Source: Pseudomonas hunanensis (GTDB lineage: Bacteria; Pseudomonadota; Gammaproteobacteria; Pseudomonadales; Pseudomonadaceae). From it: 64,000 nt of DNA. Location: contig NZ_QJRC01000087.1 of assembly GCF_013393325.1 (NCBI RefSeq), positions 18,049 to 82,048 of the forward strand, in the 5' to 3' direction. Position 1 is the first letter of the stretch, and every line of letters starts with the position of its first letter. Below the pieces are notes generated by a model that worked only from the letters and a program-made list of their open reading frames with translations, was not told where the DNA came from and made no database searches. The translations under genes were made by a program, and so were the position numbers. Below are positions 16,773 through 27,297 of the stretch, one piece after another.

Positions 16773-18056
16773 TTACAGGATGCTCAGCGGGTACTCCACG
16801 ATCAGACGCAGTTCGTCGATCGATGGGGAGCCGTAGTACACGCCATCGCCCGAACGGTAGGTGGCCTGACGTACGCGGAAGCTCAGGTCCTTGGCCGGGC
16901 CGCTTTGCATCACGTACTTGACGTCGATGTCGCGTTCCCATTCCTTACCGTCGTCGGTGGTGCGGGTGGAGGCACCGGTACCGCGCACGTAACGGGTCAT
17001 GAAGGTCAGGCCTGGTACGCCGAACTCGGCGAAGTTCAGGTCATAGCGCGCTTGCCAGGATTTTTCGTCTTCGGCGTTGAAGTCGGAGCGGGCAACCGAG
17101 TTGGCCAGGAAGATCGTGCCGCCACCGTCCACGCCGTAGGCATAGTCACCGTCGCCGCTGACTTTCTGGTAGGCCAGGGTGAAGGTGTGTGCGCCAATGT
17201 TGTAGGCGGCCGAGAGGCTGGCTGCAATGTTGTCCAGTTCGTTGCTGCCGTCGGACTTGCTGACGAATGCGCCGGTCAGGTTGTCGCCGATCGACTTGGT
17301 GTCGTAAATGTTGAAGTCGAACACCAGGCCTTGCTTGTCGCTGATCGGCAGCGCCCAGTTGATGTTGCCGTACCACTTGCGGAAGTGGTCTTCGACACGC
17401 GAGTAGTAAACGCTGGTGCTGAGGTTTTCGGTGATGGCGTAGGTGCCACCAAAGACGTTGGCCTCGGTCAGGTTCAGGCTGTCGTGGTAAGTCTGAGCCT
17501 GTGCGTTCAGCGCGGTGAAGTGACCGGCGTGCAGGGTCAGGCCATCGATTTCGTTGCTGGTGATCAGGCCGCCTTCGGCAACTTCCGGCAGCAGTCGGCT
17601 GTCGTCGGTAGCCAGTACTGGCAGTGCGGTGAACTGGTCGCCGAACTTCAGCACGGTGTTGGAAATGCGCATTTTCACTGCGCCGCCGCCTTCGGAGTAG
17701 TCATCCTGCGAGCGACCGTCGGAGCCTTCCGGGAACAGGCCGGTGCCGGCACGGCCTTTGCCGCTGTCCAGCTTGATGCCGAGCATGCCGATGGCGTCGA
17801 CGCCGAAGCCGACGGTACCTTGGGTGAAGCCCGACTCGAAGGTGCCGAGGAAGCCGAGGCCGGTTTCTTCAACGCGGCTCTGGGAGCCAGACGGGACGTT
17901 GCGGAAGTCTCGGCTGAAGTACAGCATGCGGGTTTTGACGTTCAGCTTGCTGTCTTCAATGAAACCTTTGGACTCGTCTTGTGCCGAGGCCATTGCCAAC
18001 TGCGAGGTCCCTGCCGCAACGGCCAGGGCGATCATGCTCCACTTCATCACGCGCAT
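16773..18056 (-). CDS. OprD-family outer-membrane porin
   Basis: OprD-type porins are 18-stranded channels for amino acids, peptides or carboxylates. The 427-residue protein has a signal peptide (cleavage after AMASA, residue about 24). Conserved OprD features include the N-terminal GFIEDSKLNVKTRMLYFSRD segment and a C-terminal strand ending DELRLIVEYPLSIL. AGGAG nine bases before ATG 18056 supports that start over an ATG three codons on. The gene is monocistronic with its own terminator. The long upstream region may hold regulation. Substrate cannot be told from sequence. Confidence 0.88.
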   Translation of the reverse strand: MRVMKWSMIALAVAAGTSQLAMASAQDESKGFIEDSKLNVKTRMLYFSRDFRNVPSGSQSRVEETGLGFLGTFESGFTQGTVGFGVDAIGMLGIKLDSGKGRAGTGLFPEGSDGRSQDDYSEGGGAVKMRISNTVLKFGDQFTALPVLATDDSRLLPEVAEGGLITSNEIDGLTLHAGHFTALNAQAQTYHDSLNLTEANVFGGTYAITENLSTSVYYSRVEDHFRKWYGNINWALPISDKQGLVFDFNIYDTKSIGDNLTGAFVSKSDGSNELDNIAASLSAAYNIGAHTFTLAYQKVSGDGDYAYGVDGGGTIFLANSVARSDFNAEDEKSWQARYDLNFAEFGVPGLTFMTRYVRGTGASTRTTDDGKEWERDIDVKYVMQSGPAKDLSFRVRQATYRSGDGVYYGSPSIDELRLIVEYPLSIL

Positions 18057-18747
18057 CGTGATTTGCTCCTTTGGTTTTTAGGAAGAGTACCGCTGCGTCC
18101 ATGTGTTTTAGTTATATGGGGCAGCTCTTTCTTTTTATGTCGGCGAAAATGTATAGCACGCTGACTGTTGTTGGCGATATGGCTATAAGCACTCTTTGCG
18201 GAACTTTTTCGCCATGTCGCTTTTAGATATTTCCATGTCGCAAATCACGCCCCGGTTTAAGGGCCGTACAACGCCAGCGCTGTTCCTGTCACCGTAACAA
18301 ATCGGTAACTACCGATTCTGGTTAAGGAAACTCCCTGGTAACCAATGCCGCTGTTGTTATTTGTCGCGTACACCTGCCGTTGCAGATGTCGTGCCGACTT
18401 GGCGTGAAGTGAATGCAACAAGCGTGCTCAAAATTCACAACACTTCATGAAATTTTCACAAAACCTGCTACCGAGGGTCGGAAAGTGCCGTAAATACGGG
18501 CCGAAGGCGGGTTGATGAGATATTGGAGTCGAGAATCATTAAAATTTAAAAAGCTGCCATGAAAGTCAATGTGTTACCGCAACTTGTTCATCCAGAGTCG
18601 TTTGTGGGGTGGCAAGTGTGGGAAGGGCGGACAGGTGGCCTCATTTTGGTGCGAAAAGTAGCGCTGTGTTACCGGGAATGTGCAAGGTATCCTTGCAGGC
18701 CTGTTTTCCGCTCGATGCGGGATGGTTTTGCCTGAAGGAGATATGCC
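18057..18747. other. 691-bp gene-free region between the porin and HIT genes
   Basis: The stretch holds the divergent control regions of the porin (minus) and HIT gene (plus). It is more AT-rich than its surroundings, notably 18420-18570. I saw no convincing open frame, tRNA, long inverted repeat or regulator site. A GGAG-type ribosome site for the HIT gene lies at its right end. An unannotated small RNA cannot be excluded. Confidence 0.5.
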
Positions 18748-19167
18748 GTGTTCGTCCTCGATTCACGTTTGCAGCAGGATTCCCTGGTGCTGGGGGAGTT
18801 TGCGCTGTGCCAGTTGCTGCTGAGCAAGGATGCCAATTACCCATGGTTCATCCTGGTGCCCAAGCGCGCCGGCATCAGCGAACTGTTCGAGCTGGATGCG
18901 GCAGAGCAGCAACAGTTGTGGCAGGAAACCACCGTGTTGGCCGAAGCGCTGAAGACCAGCTACGGCGCTGACAAGATGAACGTGGCAACGTTGGGCAATG
19001 TGGTCAGCCAGCTGCATATGCATGTGATCGTGCGCCGGCGCGACGATGCTGCCTGGCCGGCCCCGGTTTGGGGCAAGTGCCCGTCGGTGGCGTACACCGA
19101 TGATCAGCTGCAAGCCGTTCGCCAGCGCCTGCGCGGGCTGCAATTGGCTGGTTACCAGGAGGCCTGA
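18748..19167 (+). CDS. HIT (histidine triad) family protein
   Basis: HIT proteins are small nucleotide hydrolases or transferases. The 139-residue product has the family core [15 protein letters not shown] at residues about 89-103. The usual His-x-His-x-His triad reads Gln-Leu-His-Met-His here: the first His is replaced by Gln and the last two, including the nucleophile position, are kept. GTG 18748 is the start; AAGGAG lies about 8 nt upstream, and the nearby ATG at 18743 is in another frame. slyX begins one base after its stop, so the two form an operon. The natural substrate is unknown. Confidence 0.85.
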   Translation: MFVLDSRLQQDSLVLGEFALCQLLLSKDANYPWFILVPKRAGISELFELDAAEQQQLWQETTVLAEALKTSYGADKMNVATLGNVVSQLHMHVIVRRRDDAAWPAPVWGKCPSVAYTDDQLQAVRQRLRGLQLAGYQEA

Positions 19168-19168
19168 A

Positions 19169-19375
19169 ATGACACTGGAAATGCGTATGGTGGAACTGGA
19201 AACCCGTCAGGCGTTTCAGGATGACACTATTCAGGCGCTGAATGACGTGGTCGTCGAGCAAGGGCGGGTGATTGACCGGCTGCAATTGCAGATGGCCGAG
19301 CTGATCAAGCGTCATGAAGAGATGGTTGGCCAGTACGGCAGCGAAGGGGAAGAGGCGCCGCCGCCGCATTACTGA
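19169..19375 (+). CDS. slyX: SlyX family protein
   Basis: SlyX proteins are about 70-residue coiled-coil proteins of unknown role. This 68-residue product has the typical N-terminal pattern ([20 protein letters not shown]), heptad-like hydrophobic spacing throughout, and the conserved ending PPHY. AGGAGG-like bases precede ATG 19169. It lies one base after the HIT gene. Confidence 0.88.
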   Translation: MTLEMRMVELETRQAFQDDTIQALNDVVVEQGRVIDRLQLQMAELIKRHEEMVGQYGSEGEEAPPPHY

Positions 19376-19393
19376 CTACTGCTTGGGCATGCT

Positions 19394-19427
19394 CTCCGTG
19401 AGAGCGGGCAAGCCCGTGCTCACGGAG
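19394..19427. terminator. Hairpin between convergent slyX and the cold-shock gene
   Basis: Two 15-nt arms (CTCCGTGAGAGCGGG / CCCGTGCTCACGGAG) pair with one mismatch. There is no strong T tract. Its position between convergent stops supports a terminator role. Confidence 0.5.
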
Positions 19428-19436
19428 AAGGCGGCG

Positions 19437-20030
19437 TCAGCGTCGGGTTACTGCAACCACGTCTTCGGCCTGCAGGCCCTTGTCGCGGTGCATCACCGAA
19501 AACTCCACGCGCTGGCCTTCGACCAGGATGCGGTGGCCCTCACCGCGAATGGCGCGAAAGTGCACGAAGATGTCATCACCCGAATCGCGGGAGATGAAAC
19601 CGAAGCCTTTCGACGTGTTGAACCACTTGACGGTGCCGGTATCACGGCTGCCGACATCTTGTGCCGCGTGTTGGCTGCTGCGCGCTTTACGCGGGGTGCG
19701 GGCAAAGCCCACGGCCAGGTGCAGGGCTACGGCCAGCACCGCGCAGACCAGGGCAGCCAGGTTGCCCATTTCCGGGCGAGCCAGCAACGTCAGGGTCTGC
19801 AGTACCACGGCTACCACCAGCAGGGCGCAGGCTAGATGCTGCAGCTGTTGTCGCGCGCCGCGGTAATACAGTGGCACGACCGGGGCCAGTACCAGGTTGA
19901 GCAGGCCGAGCAGCGCCAGGTAGACCGCGTCGGGTTGCTGCAGGAAGGGTGTCGCATCGGTTTTCAGGCTGGGTATGAGCGATAGCAGCAAAGCTGCCAC
20001 GCCCGTCACCAGATGGACGATCTTGAACAT
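19437..20030 (-). CDS. Cold-shock-domain protein with four N-terminal membrane segments
   Basis: The 197-residue protein has four hydrophobic segments (about residues 3-22, 34-55, 65-87 and 90-110), a short charged linker, then a full cold-shock domain from about 131. That domain has both RNA-binding motifs, KGFGFI (RNP1) and DIFVHF (RNP2). Ordinary Csp proteins are about 70 residues and soluble; this one would hold an RNA-binding domain at the cytosolic face of the inner membrane. The domain is certain; topology and role are inferred. The gene is convergent with slyX and divergent from the Dps-like gene. Confidence 0.82.
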   Translation of the reverse strand: MFKIVHLVTGVAALLLSLIPSLKTDATPFLQQPDAVYLALLGLLNLVLAPVVPLYYRGARQQLQHLACALLVVAVVLQTLTLLARPEMGNLAALVCAVLAVALHLAVGFARTPRKARSSQHAAQDVGSRDTGTVKWFNTSKGFGFISRDSGDDIFVHFRAIRGEGHRILVEGQRVEFSVMHRDKGLQAEDVVAVTRR

Positions 20031-20311
20031 GGGGTTGGCTCACAGTTGATAAGGCCGATCACAGGAAGAGCTGGTAGCACGGTGCGCATGAGGTGTAGAG
20101 CGCGAACACGTGACAGGCCAGCCTATGCACCCGGCAATGACAGTCCGCACGGGTGGCACGGTGCCTATTTAACAGTAAAGCCGCAGCCTACTCAAACCGC
20201 AGGCCGCCCGGCGGGCGATGTGTTGCGCCATGTCACATGCGGCATGCGCCAAGTGTTGCTACAGTGGTCGGCGCCCGCTTGAGTCTCAAGCCTTATGGAA
20301 AGGGGAACTTC

Positions 20312-20785
20312 ATGGCAATCGATATCGGTATCAGTGAAGAAGATCGCAAGTCCATCGTCGATGGGCTGTCCCGTCTGTTGTCGGATACCTATGTGCTGTA
20401 TCTGAAAACCCATAACTTTCACTGGAACGTCACCGGTCCGTCGTTCCGCACCCTGCATTTGATGTTCGAAGAGCAGTACAACGAACTGGCGCTGGCAGTC
20501 GATTCGATCGCCGAGCGCATCCGTGCCCTGGGCTTCCCGGCGCCGGGGTCGTATGCATTCTACGCGCGGCACTCGTCGATCAAGGAGGAGGAAGGCGTGC
20601 CCCCTGCGGACGAAATGATCCGTCAGCTGGTGCAGGGTCAGGAGGCCGTGGTGCGTACTGCGCGCAGTATTTTCCCGGTGGTGGACAAAGTCAGTGACGA
20701 GCCGACCGCCGACTTGCTGACCCAGCGCATGCAAGTGCACGAGAAAACCGCCTGGATGCTGCGGGTGCTGCTCGACGGCAAGTAA
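20312..20785 (+). CDS. Dps-like mini-ferritin
   Basis: Dps proteins form 12-subunit shells that oxidise and store iron and protect DNA. The 157-residue product has the dinuclear-site signature [14 protein letters not shown], followed at helix spacing by [20 protein letters not shown], which supplies the Asp and Glu ligands. ATG 20312 follows AAAGGGGAA; upstream in-frame codons give an unrelated extension. The N-terminus has no Lys-rich DNA-binding tail, so DNA binding may be weak (inference). It is monocistronic. Confidence 0.9.
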   Translation: MAIDIGISEEDRKSIVDGLSRLLSDTYVLYLKTHNFHWNVTGPSFRTLHLMFEEQYNELALAVDSIAERIRALGFPAPGSYAFYARHSSIKEEEGVPPADEMIRQLVQGQEAVVRTARSIFPVVDKVSDEPTADLLTQRMQVHEKTAWMLRVLLDGK

Positions 20786-20922
20786 CGGCCATCGTGCAAA
20801 AGCCCTGGTCGGCATGCCCGGCCGGGGTCTAGAGGTTGTGCAGGAAGATTTTGCCGCTGCTTTAAGCTCGCGCATCAGCGCTTCATAGGTCGCCTGGTAC
20901 CTGTGACGAGGAAGTGTGGCGC

Positions 20923-21252
20923 ATGATGCAAGCGAGCAAACGTAGTATTGGCCAGGGGAGTTGGCCCGCAAAACAATGCATCGATCCGTTCAAGGCGGAT
21001 TTCGACATGTTGCAGGCCCAACCGGTGTCGCGCTCGGTGCGGCTCAACGGCTTTTCCACGTGTCTGCGCCTGGAGGCCGTCTACTGGGGTATCCTGGAGC
21101 GCATCGCCGCTGCCAACCGCTGCTCGGTCAGTGCCGTGTTGTCCTACGTGGACCGCGAAGTGCACCTGCGCCAGGGTGGGGTGCGCAACTTCAGCGGGCT
21201 GATCCGGGTCATCTGCGTGGCGTGGCTTCAGAACCCGCCAAGTGCGCGCTGA
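20923..21252 (+). CDS. Ribbon-helix-helix domain protein
   Basis: This small protein (about 109 residues from ATG 20923; a GTG at 20914 and ATG at 20926 are alternatives) has a central segment typical of the RHH_4 family: RSVRLNGFSTCLRLEAVYW, then a helix with NRCSVSAVLSYVDREV and a C-terminal helix ending VICVAWL. These proteins are predicted dimeric DNA-binding regulators. GAGGAAG lies about 9 nt before 20923. No target can be inferred; it stands alone upstream of the fmdB-like gene. Confidence 0.75.
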   Translation: MMQASKRSIGQGSWPAKQCIDPFKADFDMLQAQPVSRSVRLNGFSTCLRLEAVYWGILERIAAANRCSVSAVLSYVDREVHLRQGGVRNFSGLIRVICVAWLQNPPSAR

Positions 21253-21287
21253 TCGCCTGGCGGGCTGCGCAGTGCTTGCTAACCATA

Positions 21288-21293
21288 TATAAT
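21288..21293 (+). promoter_or_regulatory. Candidate -10 element for the fmdB-aspS-yebC block
   Basis: A perfect TATAAT lies 52 bp before the fmdB-like ATG. No good -35 box is found at 16-18 nt, so it may be activator-dependent. Confidence 0.4.
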
Positions 21294-21344
21294 CCCGCTT
21301 TTTGCTGCCCCGGCAGCCAGCGTTGTGGTTGACGAGAGACACCC

Positions 21345-21566
21345 ATGCCCCTTTATGACTATCAATGTGCGTCCTGCGAGCACCGCATGGAAGTGCTGCA
21401 GAAGATCAGCGCCGCGCCGCTGGTCGATTGCCCGGCCTGCCAGGCGCCGGCACTGAAAAAGCTGCTGTCGGTGCCAGGCTTCCGCCTGAGCGGTAATGGT
21501 TGGTACGAAACCGACTTCAAGACCGGGGCGAAAAAGAATCTGGCAGGCGGCGACAAGGCCGACTGA
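21345..21566 (+). CDS. FmdB-family zinc-ribbon protein
   Basis: This 73-residue protein carries a zinc ribbon of two knuckles: C-x2-C (CASC) near residue 9 and C-x2-C (CPAC) near residue 30. These lie within the FmdB pattern MPLYDYQCASCEHRMEVLQK. A Ser/Lys/Gly tail follows. The family is often found just upstream of aspS in pseudomonads, as here (93 bp). The role is unknown; an involvement in transcription is only suggested by old naming. Confidence 0.88.
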   Translation: MPLYDYQCASCEHRMEVLQKISAAPLVDCPACQAPALKKLLSVPGFRLSGNGWYETDFKTGAKKNLAGGDKAD

Positions 21567-21659
21567 GTTGAATGCTGTGACCGGGTCTTGCAGTATTAGC
21601 CCTCCGGGCGGCCAAGGCCTCCACCGAATACACGAATCACGAGAAGCGAAACCACCATC

Positions 21660-23435
21660 ATGATGCGCAGCCATTATTGCGGCCAACTGAACGAGAGCCT
21701 GGACGGCCAGGAAGTCACCCTTTGCGGCTGGGTCCATCGTCGCCGCGACCACGGCGGGGTGATCTTCCTCGACATCCGTGACCGCGAAGGCATGGCCCAG
21801 GTCGTGTTCGACCCGGATCGCGCCGAAACCTTCGCCGCTGCCGACCGTGTGCGCAGCGAATACGTCGTGCAGATCACCGGCAAGGTCCGCAAGCGCCCTG
21901 ACGGTGCGGTGAATGCCAACATGGCGTCCGGTGCAATCGAGATCCTCGGCTACCAGCTGAACGTGCTCAACGAAGCAGAAACCCCGCCGTTCCCGCTGAA
22001 CGAATACTCCGACGTCGGCGAGGAAACCCGCCTGCGTTACCGCTTCATCGATCTGCGTCGCCCGGAAATGGCTGACAAGCTGCGCCTGCGCTCGCGCATC
22101 ACCAGCAGCATTCGTCGCTTCCTCGACGAAAATGGTTTCCTCGACGTCGAAACCCCGATCCTCACCCGTGCTACCCCGGAAGGTGCGCGTGACTACCTGG
22201 TGCCAAGCCGTACCCACGCCGGTAGCTTCTTCGCTCTGCCGCAGTCGCCACAGCTGTTCAAGCAGCTGCTGATGGTCGCCGGTTTCGACCGCTACTACCA
22301 GATCGCCAAGTGCTTCCGTGACGAAGACCTGCGGGCCGACCGCCAGCCGGAATTCACCCAGATCGACATCGAGACCAGCTTCCTCGATGAAAGCGAGATC
22401 ATGGGCTTGACCGAAAGCATGATCCGCAAGCTGTTCAAGGAAGTGCTGGACCTGGAGTTCGGCGAATTCCCGCACATGACCTTCGAAGAGGCCATGCGCC
22501 GCTATGGCTCCGACAAGCCAGACCTGCGTAACCCGCTGGAACTGGTCGACGTTGCCGACCAGTTGAAGGATGTCGACTTCAAAGTATTCGCCGGCCCGGC
22601 CAACGATCCGAAGTGCCGCGTTACCGCCCTGCGTCTGCCAGGCGGTGCGAGCATGCCGCGCAGCAAGATCGACGAGTACACCAAGTTCGTCGGCATTTAC
22701 GGTGCCAAGGGCCTGGCCTACATCAAGGTCAACGAGCGTGCCAAGGGCGTCGAAGGCCTGCAGTCGCCGATCGTCAAGAACATCCCTGAAGCCAACCTCA
22801 ACAACATCCTCGACCGCGTGGGTGCTGTAGATGGCGACATCGTGTTCTTCGGCGCCGACAAGTTCAAGGTGGTCAGCGAAGCCCTGGGCGCGCTGCGTAT
22901 CCGCCTGGGTCACGACTTCGAGCTGCTGACCTGCGAGTGGGCACCGATGTGGGTCGTCGACTTCCCGATGTTCGAAGAGAACGAAGACGGCAGCTTCACC
23001 GCGCTGCACCACCCGTTCACCGCGCCCAAGTGCACCCCGGAAGAGCTGGAGGCCAACCCGGCCACGGCCCTGTCCCGTGCCTACGACATGGTCCTGAACG
23101 GCACCGAGCTGGGTGGCGGCTCGATCCGTATTCACCGTAAAGAGATGCAACAGGCGGTATTCCGCCTGCTGGGTATCGAGGCAGAAGAACAGGAAGAGAA
23201 GTTCGGCTTCCTGCTCGACGCCCTGAAATTCGGCGCACCGCCCCACGGCGGCCTGGCCTTCGGCCTGGACCGCCTGGTCATGCTGATGACCGGCGCCCAG
23301 TCGATCCGTGAAGTGATCGCGTTCCCGAAAACCCAGAGCGCTGCATGCGTCATGACCCAGGCCCCTGGCCTGGTCGACGCCAAGGCCCTGCGCGAGCTGC
23401 ACATCCGACTGCGCGAACAGACCAAGGTCGAGTAA
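21660..23435 (+). CDS. aspS: Aspartyl-tRNA synthetase
   Basis: The 591-residue enzyme has the bacterial-type AspRS layout: N-terminal OB-fold anticodon domain, class II catalytic core with motif 2 ([16 protein letters not shown]), a GAD insertion domain, and motif 3 ([13 protein letters not shown]) near the end. Pseudomonas AspRS is described as non-discriminating, charging both tRNA-Asp and tRNA-Asn when AsnRS is absent. Whether that holds here cannot be read directly. ATG 21660 or 21663 could start it. Confidence 0.97.
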   Translation: MMRSHYCGQLNESLDGQEVTLCGWVHRRRDHGGVIFLDIRDREGMAQVVFDPDRAETFAAADRVRSEYVVQITGKVRKRPDGAVNANMASGAIEILGYQLNVLNEAETPPFPLNEYSDVGEETRLRYRFIDLRRPEMADKLRLRSRITSSIRRFLDENGFLDVETPILTRATPEGARDYLVPSRTHAGSFFALPQSPQLFKQLLMVAGFDRYYQIAKCFRDEDLRADRQPEFTQIDIETSFLDESEIMGLTESMIRKLFKEVLDLEFGEFPHMTFEEAMRRYGSDKPDLRNPLELVDVADQLKDVDFKVFAGPANDPKCRVTALRLPGGASMPRSKIDEYTKFVGIYGAKGLAYIKVNERAKGVEGLQSPIVKNIPEANLNNILDRVGAVDGDIVFFGADKFKVVSEALGALRIRLGHDFELLTCEWAPMWVVDFPMFEENEDGSFTALHHPFTAPKCTPEELEANPATALSRAYDMVLNGTELGGGSIRIHRKEMQQAVFRLLGIEAEEQEEKFGFLLDALKFGAPPHGGLAFGLDRLVMLMTGAQSIREVIAFPKTQSAACVMTQAPGLVDAKALRELHIRLREQTKVE

Positions 23436-23445
23436 GCAGTCCCCG

Positions 23446-23467
23446 GGCGCATCCATATGGATGCGCC
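23446..23467. terminator. Perfect palindrome after aspS
   Basis: GGCGCATCC and GGATGCGCC with an ATAT loop, followed by TTTGCGTTT. It may be a terminator or attenuating hairpin in the aspS-yebC gap. Confidence 0.5.
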
Positions 23468-23497
23468 TTTGCGTTTCGGCGCAAGTATTCTCCCGTC

Positions 23498-23516
23498 CCG
23501 CCCCGTCATGGGGCGG
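23498..23516. terminator. GC-rich hairpin before yebC
   Basis: CCGCCCC and GGGGCGG with a GTCAT loop, followed by GGCTGTTTGTG, 33 bp before the yebC start. With the palindrome just upstream it makes read-through from aspS uncertain. Confidence 0.45.
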
Positions 23517-23549
23517 GGCTGTTTGTGATTCAAAGGATTCGGAGTCGTT

Positions 23550-24296
23550 ATGGCTGGTCATTCCAAGTGGGCGAACATCAAGCACCGCAAAGAGCGCCAG
23601 GATGCCAAGAGAGGCAAGGTCTTCACCAAGTGGATCCGTGAGCTGACGGTAGCTGCCAAGCAAGGCGGCCCTGACCCGGCATCCAACCCGCGCTTGCGCC
23701 TGGCGCTGGACAAGGCGCTGGGCGCCAACATGAGTCGCGACATCATCGACCGCGCCGTGGCCCGTGGCGCTGGCACCAATGAAAGCGACAACGTCGAAGA
23801 GCTCAGCTACGAAGGTTATGGCCCCGGTGGCGTGGCGATCATGGTCGAAGCCATGACCGACAACCGCAACCGTACTGCCGCCGCCGTGCGCCATGCCTTT
23901 ACCAAGTGCGGTGGCAACCTGGGCACCGACGGTTCGGTGGCCTACCTGTTCGAGCGCAAGGGGCAGATCAGCTTTGCCCCGGGCGTTGAAGAAGACGCGT
24001 TGATGGAAGCGGCAATGGAGGCCGATGCCGACGACGTGGTGGCCAACGATGACGGCTCGTTCGAGGTGTTCACTTCGTTCAATAGCTTCTATGCCGTGCG
24101 TAACGCGCTGGAAGAGGCTGGCTTCAAGGCCGCTGACGCGGAAATCGTCATGCAGCCGACCACTAGCGCCGAACTTGACCGGGACGGTGCGGAAAAGGTG
24201 CTCAAGCTGATCGACATGCTCGAAGACCTGGACGACGTGCAGAACGTCTACTCCAACGCCCAGATTTCCGATGAGATCATGGAAAACCTCGGCTAA
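23550..24296 (+). CDS. yebC: YebC/PmpR-family regulator
   Basis: The 248-residue protein opens with the family signature [20 protein letters not shown] (TACO1/YebC). It has the usual three-domain length, with an acidic central part. Family members act as DNA-binding regulators (PmpR controls the quinolone system in P. aeruginosa), and more recent work links some to relief of ribosome stalling at proline stretches. The position before ruvC is conserved in gammaproteobacteria. Confidence 0.95.
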   Translation: MAGHSKWANIKHRKERQDAKRGKVFTKWIRELTVAAKQGGPDPASNPRLRLALDKALGANMSRDIIDRAVARGAGTNESDNVEELSYEGYGPGGVAIMVEAMTDNRNRTAAAVRHAFTKCGGNLGTDGSVAYLFERKGQISFAPGVEEDALMEAAMEADADDVVANDDGSFEVFTSFNSFYAVRNALEEAGFKAADAEIVMQPTTSAELDRDGAEKVLKLIDMLEDLDDVQNVYSNAQISDEIMENLG

Positions 24297-24319
24297 GGTT
24301 GTTTCGTTCGCCTTGAGGG

Positions 24320-24393
24320 TTTATTCGCGGGCAAGCCCGCTCCTACAGGGACTGCGAGGTCTTTGTAGGGGCGGGCTTGCCCGCGAATAGACC
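24320..24393. repeat. Pair of inverted REP elements
   Basis: The left copy (24320-24350, TTATTCGCGGGCAAGCCCGC then TCCTACAGGG) and the inverted right copy (about 24363-24393) match the P. putida type of 35-bp REP palindrome. They face each other with an 11-15 bp spacer, 30 bp before ruvC. Such pairs form long hairpins and may affect mRNA stability. Confidence 0.85.
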
Positions 24394-24422
24394 GGTGAAA
24401 TTGGTAAAACTCCGCAGGTGTT

Positions 24423-24947
24423 ATGACTCTGATTCTTGGTATCGACCCCGGTTCGCGCATCACCGGTTACGGTGTGGTCCGTCAGACCGCCCGTGGTTGC
24501 GAGTACGTGGCATCGGGTTGTATCCGCACCGGCAGCGGCGAGCTGCACGAGCGGCTGCAGATTGTTTTTCGGGGTGTCAGTGAAATCATCGCCCAGCACG
24601 GCCCGGTGACCATGGGTATCGAGCGGGTGTTCATGGCCCGCAACGCCGATTCGGCGCTAAAGCTCGGCCAGGCCCGTGGCGCGGCCATCGTCGCCGCCGC
24701 CGAGGCCGGCCTGGAAATCGCCGAATACAGCGCCACCCAGGTCAAGCAGGCCGTGGCCGGCACGGGTGGGGCCAACAAGGAGCAGGTGATGATGATGGTC
24801 ATGCACCTGCTGAAATTGACGCAAAAGCCACAGATCGATGCCTCCGATGCCCTGGCCATCGCCCTGTGCCACGCTCACACCCGTTCCAGCTTGGTACCAC
24901 ATGGCCTGGCCACGGCACGGCGACGCGGCGGGCGCTTGCGTCTGTAG
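24423..24947 (+). CDS. ruvC: Holliday-junction resolvase RuvC
   Basis: RuvC cuts Holliday junctions during recombination repair. The 174-residue length is usual. Catalytic acidic residues are visible: D7 ([13 protein letters not shown]), the Glu in [10 protein letters not shown] (about residue 66), and the acidic pair near the C-terminus ([15 protein letters not shown]). ruvA starts 109 bp downstream. No LexA box was found before ruvC or ruvA. Confidence 0.97.
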   Translation: MTLILGIDPGSRITGYGVVRQTARGCEYVASGCIRTGSGELHERLQIVFRGVSEIIAQHGPVTMGIERVFMARNADSALKLGQARGAAIVAAAEAGLEIAEYSATQVKQAVAGTGGANKEQVMMMVMHLLKLTQKPQIDASDALAIALCHAHTRSSLVPHGLATARRRGGRLRL

Positions 24948-25056
24948 GCGCTTCATGCGCTGATACATATTTTGTTCGGGTGATGCGTTCACCCGCTGCA
25001 TTTGCTGATAGGGTTGAGCGGTCTTTGACCGGCTCCCCGAGAGGAAGGATCGGAAC

Positions 25057-25670
25057 GTGATTGGACGTTTGCGCGGCACCCTGGCGGAAAAACAGCCGCC
25101 GCACCTGATTATCGACGTCAACGGCGTGGGATACGAACTGGAAGTTCCCATGACCACGCTGTACCGTCTGCCCAAGGTGGGCGAAGCCGTCACCGTGCAT
25201 ACCCACCTGGTCGTGCGCGAAGACGCCCACTTGCTCTATGGCTTTGCCGAAAAGCGCGAGCGCGAGTTGTTCCGCGAGCTGATCCGCCTGAACGGCGTGG
25301 GGCCGAAGCTGGCCCTGGCGCTGATGTCCGGGCTGGAAGTGGACGAACTGGTGCGCTGCGTGCAAGCCCAGGACACGTCGGCCCTGGTGCGCGTGCCCGG
25401 TGTTGGCAAAAAAACCGCCGAACGCTTGCTGGTCGAGCTCAAGGACCGCTTCAAAGCCTGGGAGACGTCACCGGCCATGTTCACCCTGGTGTCCGACGGG
25501 CCGTTGCCGGTCGCCAGCGAGTCCAGCGCCGAGGCCGATGCGGTCAGTGCCCTGGTCTCGCTCGGCTACAAGCCGCAGGAAGCCAGCAAGGCAATCGCTG
25601 CGATCAAGGACAAGGCCGGCTTGAGCAGTGAAGAACTGATCCGCCGCAGCCTGAAAGGGATGATAACCAA

Positions 25671-25674
<4 letters not shown>
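25057..25674 (+). CDS. ruvA: Holliday-junction branch-migration subunit RuvA
   Basis: RuvA binds the four-way junction and loads RuvB. The 205-residue protein starts with GTG ([12 protein letters not shown]), has an OB-fold N-terminus, two helix-hairpin-helix motifs ([12 protein letters not shown] and [12 protein letters not shown]), and the flexible C-terminal RuvB-binding domain ([12 protein letters not shown]). Its stop overlaps the ruvB GTG start by three bases (GTGA). Confidence 0.97.
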
Positions 25675-26717
<1,043 letters not shown>

Positions 26718-26842
26718 CAGATCGAAAGCGACTTTTCGTGGTCCTACCGCTGGCATGCCCAAAGTGCGCTGGCAATAAGACATCAATGAAGAAAAAACAG
26801 TTGCCACAGCGGATTGGCAAGCTGAGGAGTAAGCACTAGAGT

Positions 26843-27295
26843 ATGCGCGCGCAAAATCAGCTCGAACCGTTCGCACACCGTTGTCGCGTCTATTACGAAG
26901 ATACCGATGCGGGCGGCGTGGTGTATTACGTCAACTACCTGAAATTCATGGAGCGCGCGCGCACCGAACGCCTGCGGCACCTGGGCTTTTCCCAGTCGCA
27001 ACTGGCCGAAGACAACCTGCTGTTCGTGGTTCATTCCAGCGAAGCGCGGTATCACGCGCCGGCGCGGCTTGATGACGAACTGCGGGTGACCGCGCAAGTA
27101 CTTGAACTCAATCGCGCCAGCTTGCGCTTCGTGCAGCAGGTCTGGCGGGAAAAGGATGACACGCTGCTTTGCGAAGGGCAGTTCCTGGTGGCCGCCGTGC
27201 GCGCCGACACTTTCAAACCCCGAGCCATACCCCCCCAGCTGCGCGAAGCCTTTATGGCGGACGGCTCGGGTAATCAATCGAATGCAGGAGAATAA
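26843..27295 (+). CDS. ybgC: Tol-Pal-associated acyl-CoA thioesterase YbgC
   Basis: This 150-residue hot-dog-fold thioesterase has the family signature [21 protein letters not shown] with catalytic Asp (DTDAGG). It is the usual first gene of the tol-pal cluster and starts 2 bp before tolQ. In E. coli YbgC acts on short or acyl-carrier-bound acyl groups and associates with phospholipid synthesis enzymes. Its part in Tol function is unclear. Confidence 0.94.
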   Translation: MRAQNQLEPFAHRCRVYYEDTDAGGVVYYVNYLKFMERARTERLRHLGFSQSQLAEDNLLFVVHSSEARYHAPARLDDELRVTAQVLELNRASLRFVQQVWREKDDTLLCEGQFLVAAVRADTFKPRAIPPQLREAFMADGSGNQSNAGE

Positions 27296-27297
27296 GC

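Noticed and set aside
21279..23894. 871-codon open frame antisense to fmdB-like, aspS and yebC
   Set aside because: It spans three well-defined genes on the other strand and has no recognisable domain.
24948..25056. LexA box before ruvA, as in E. coli
   Set aside because: No CTGT-N8-ACAG or close variant is present.
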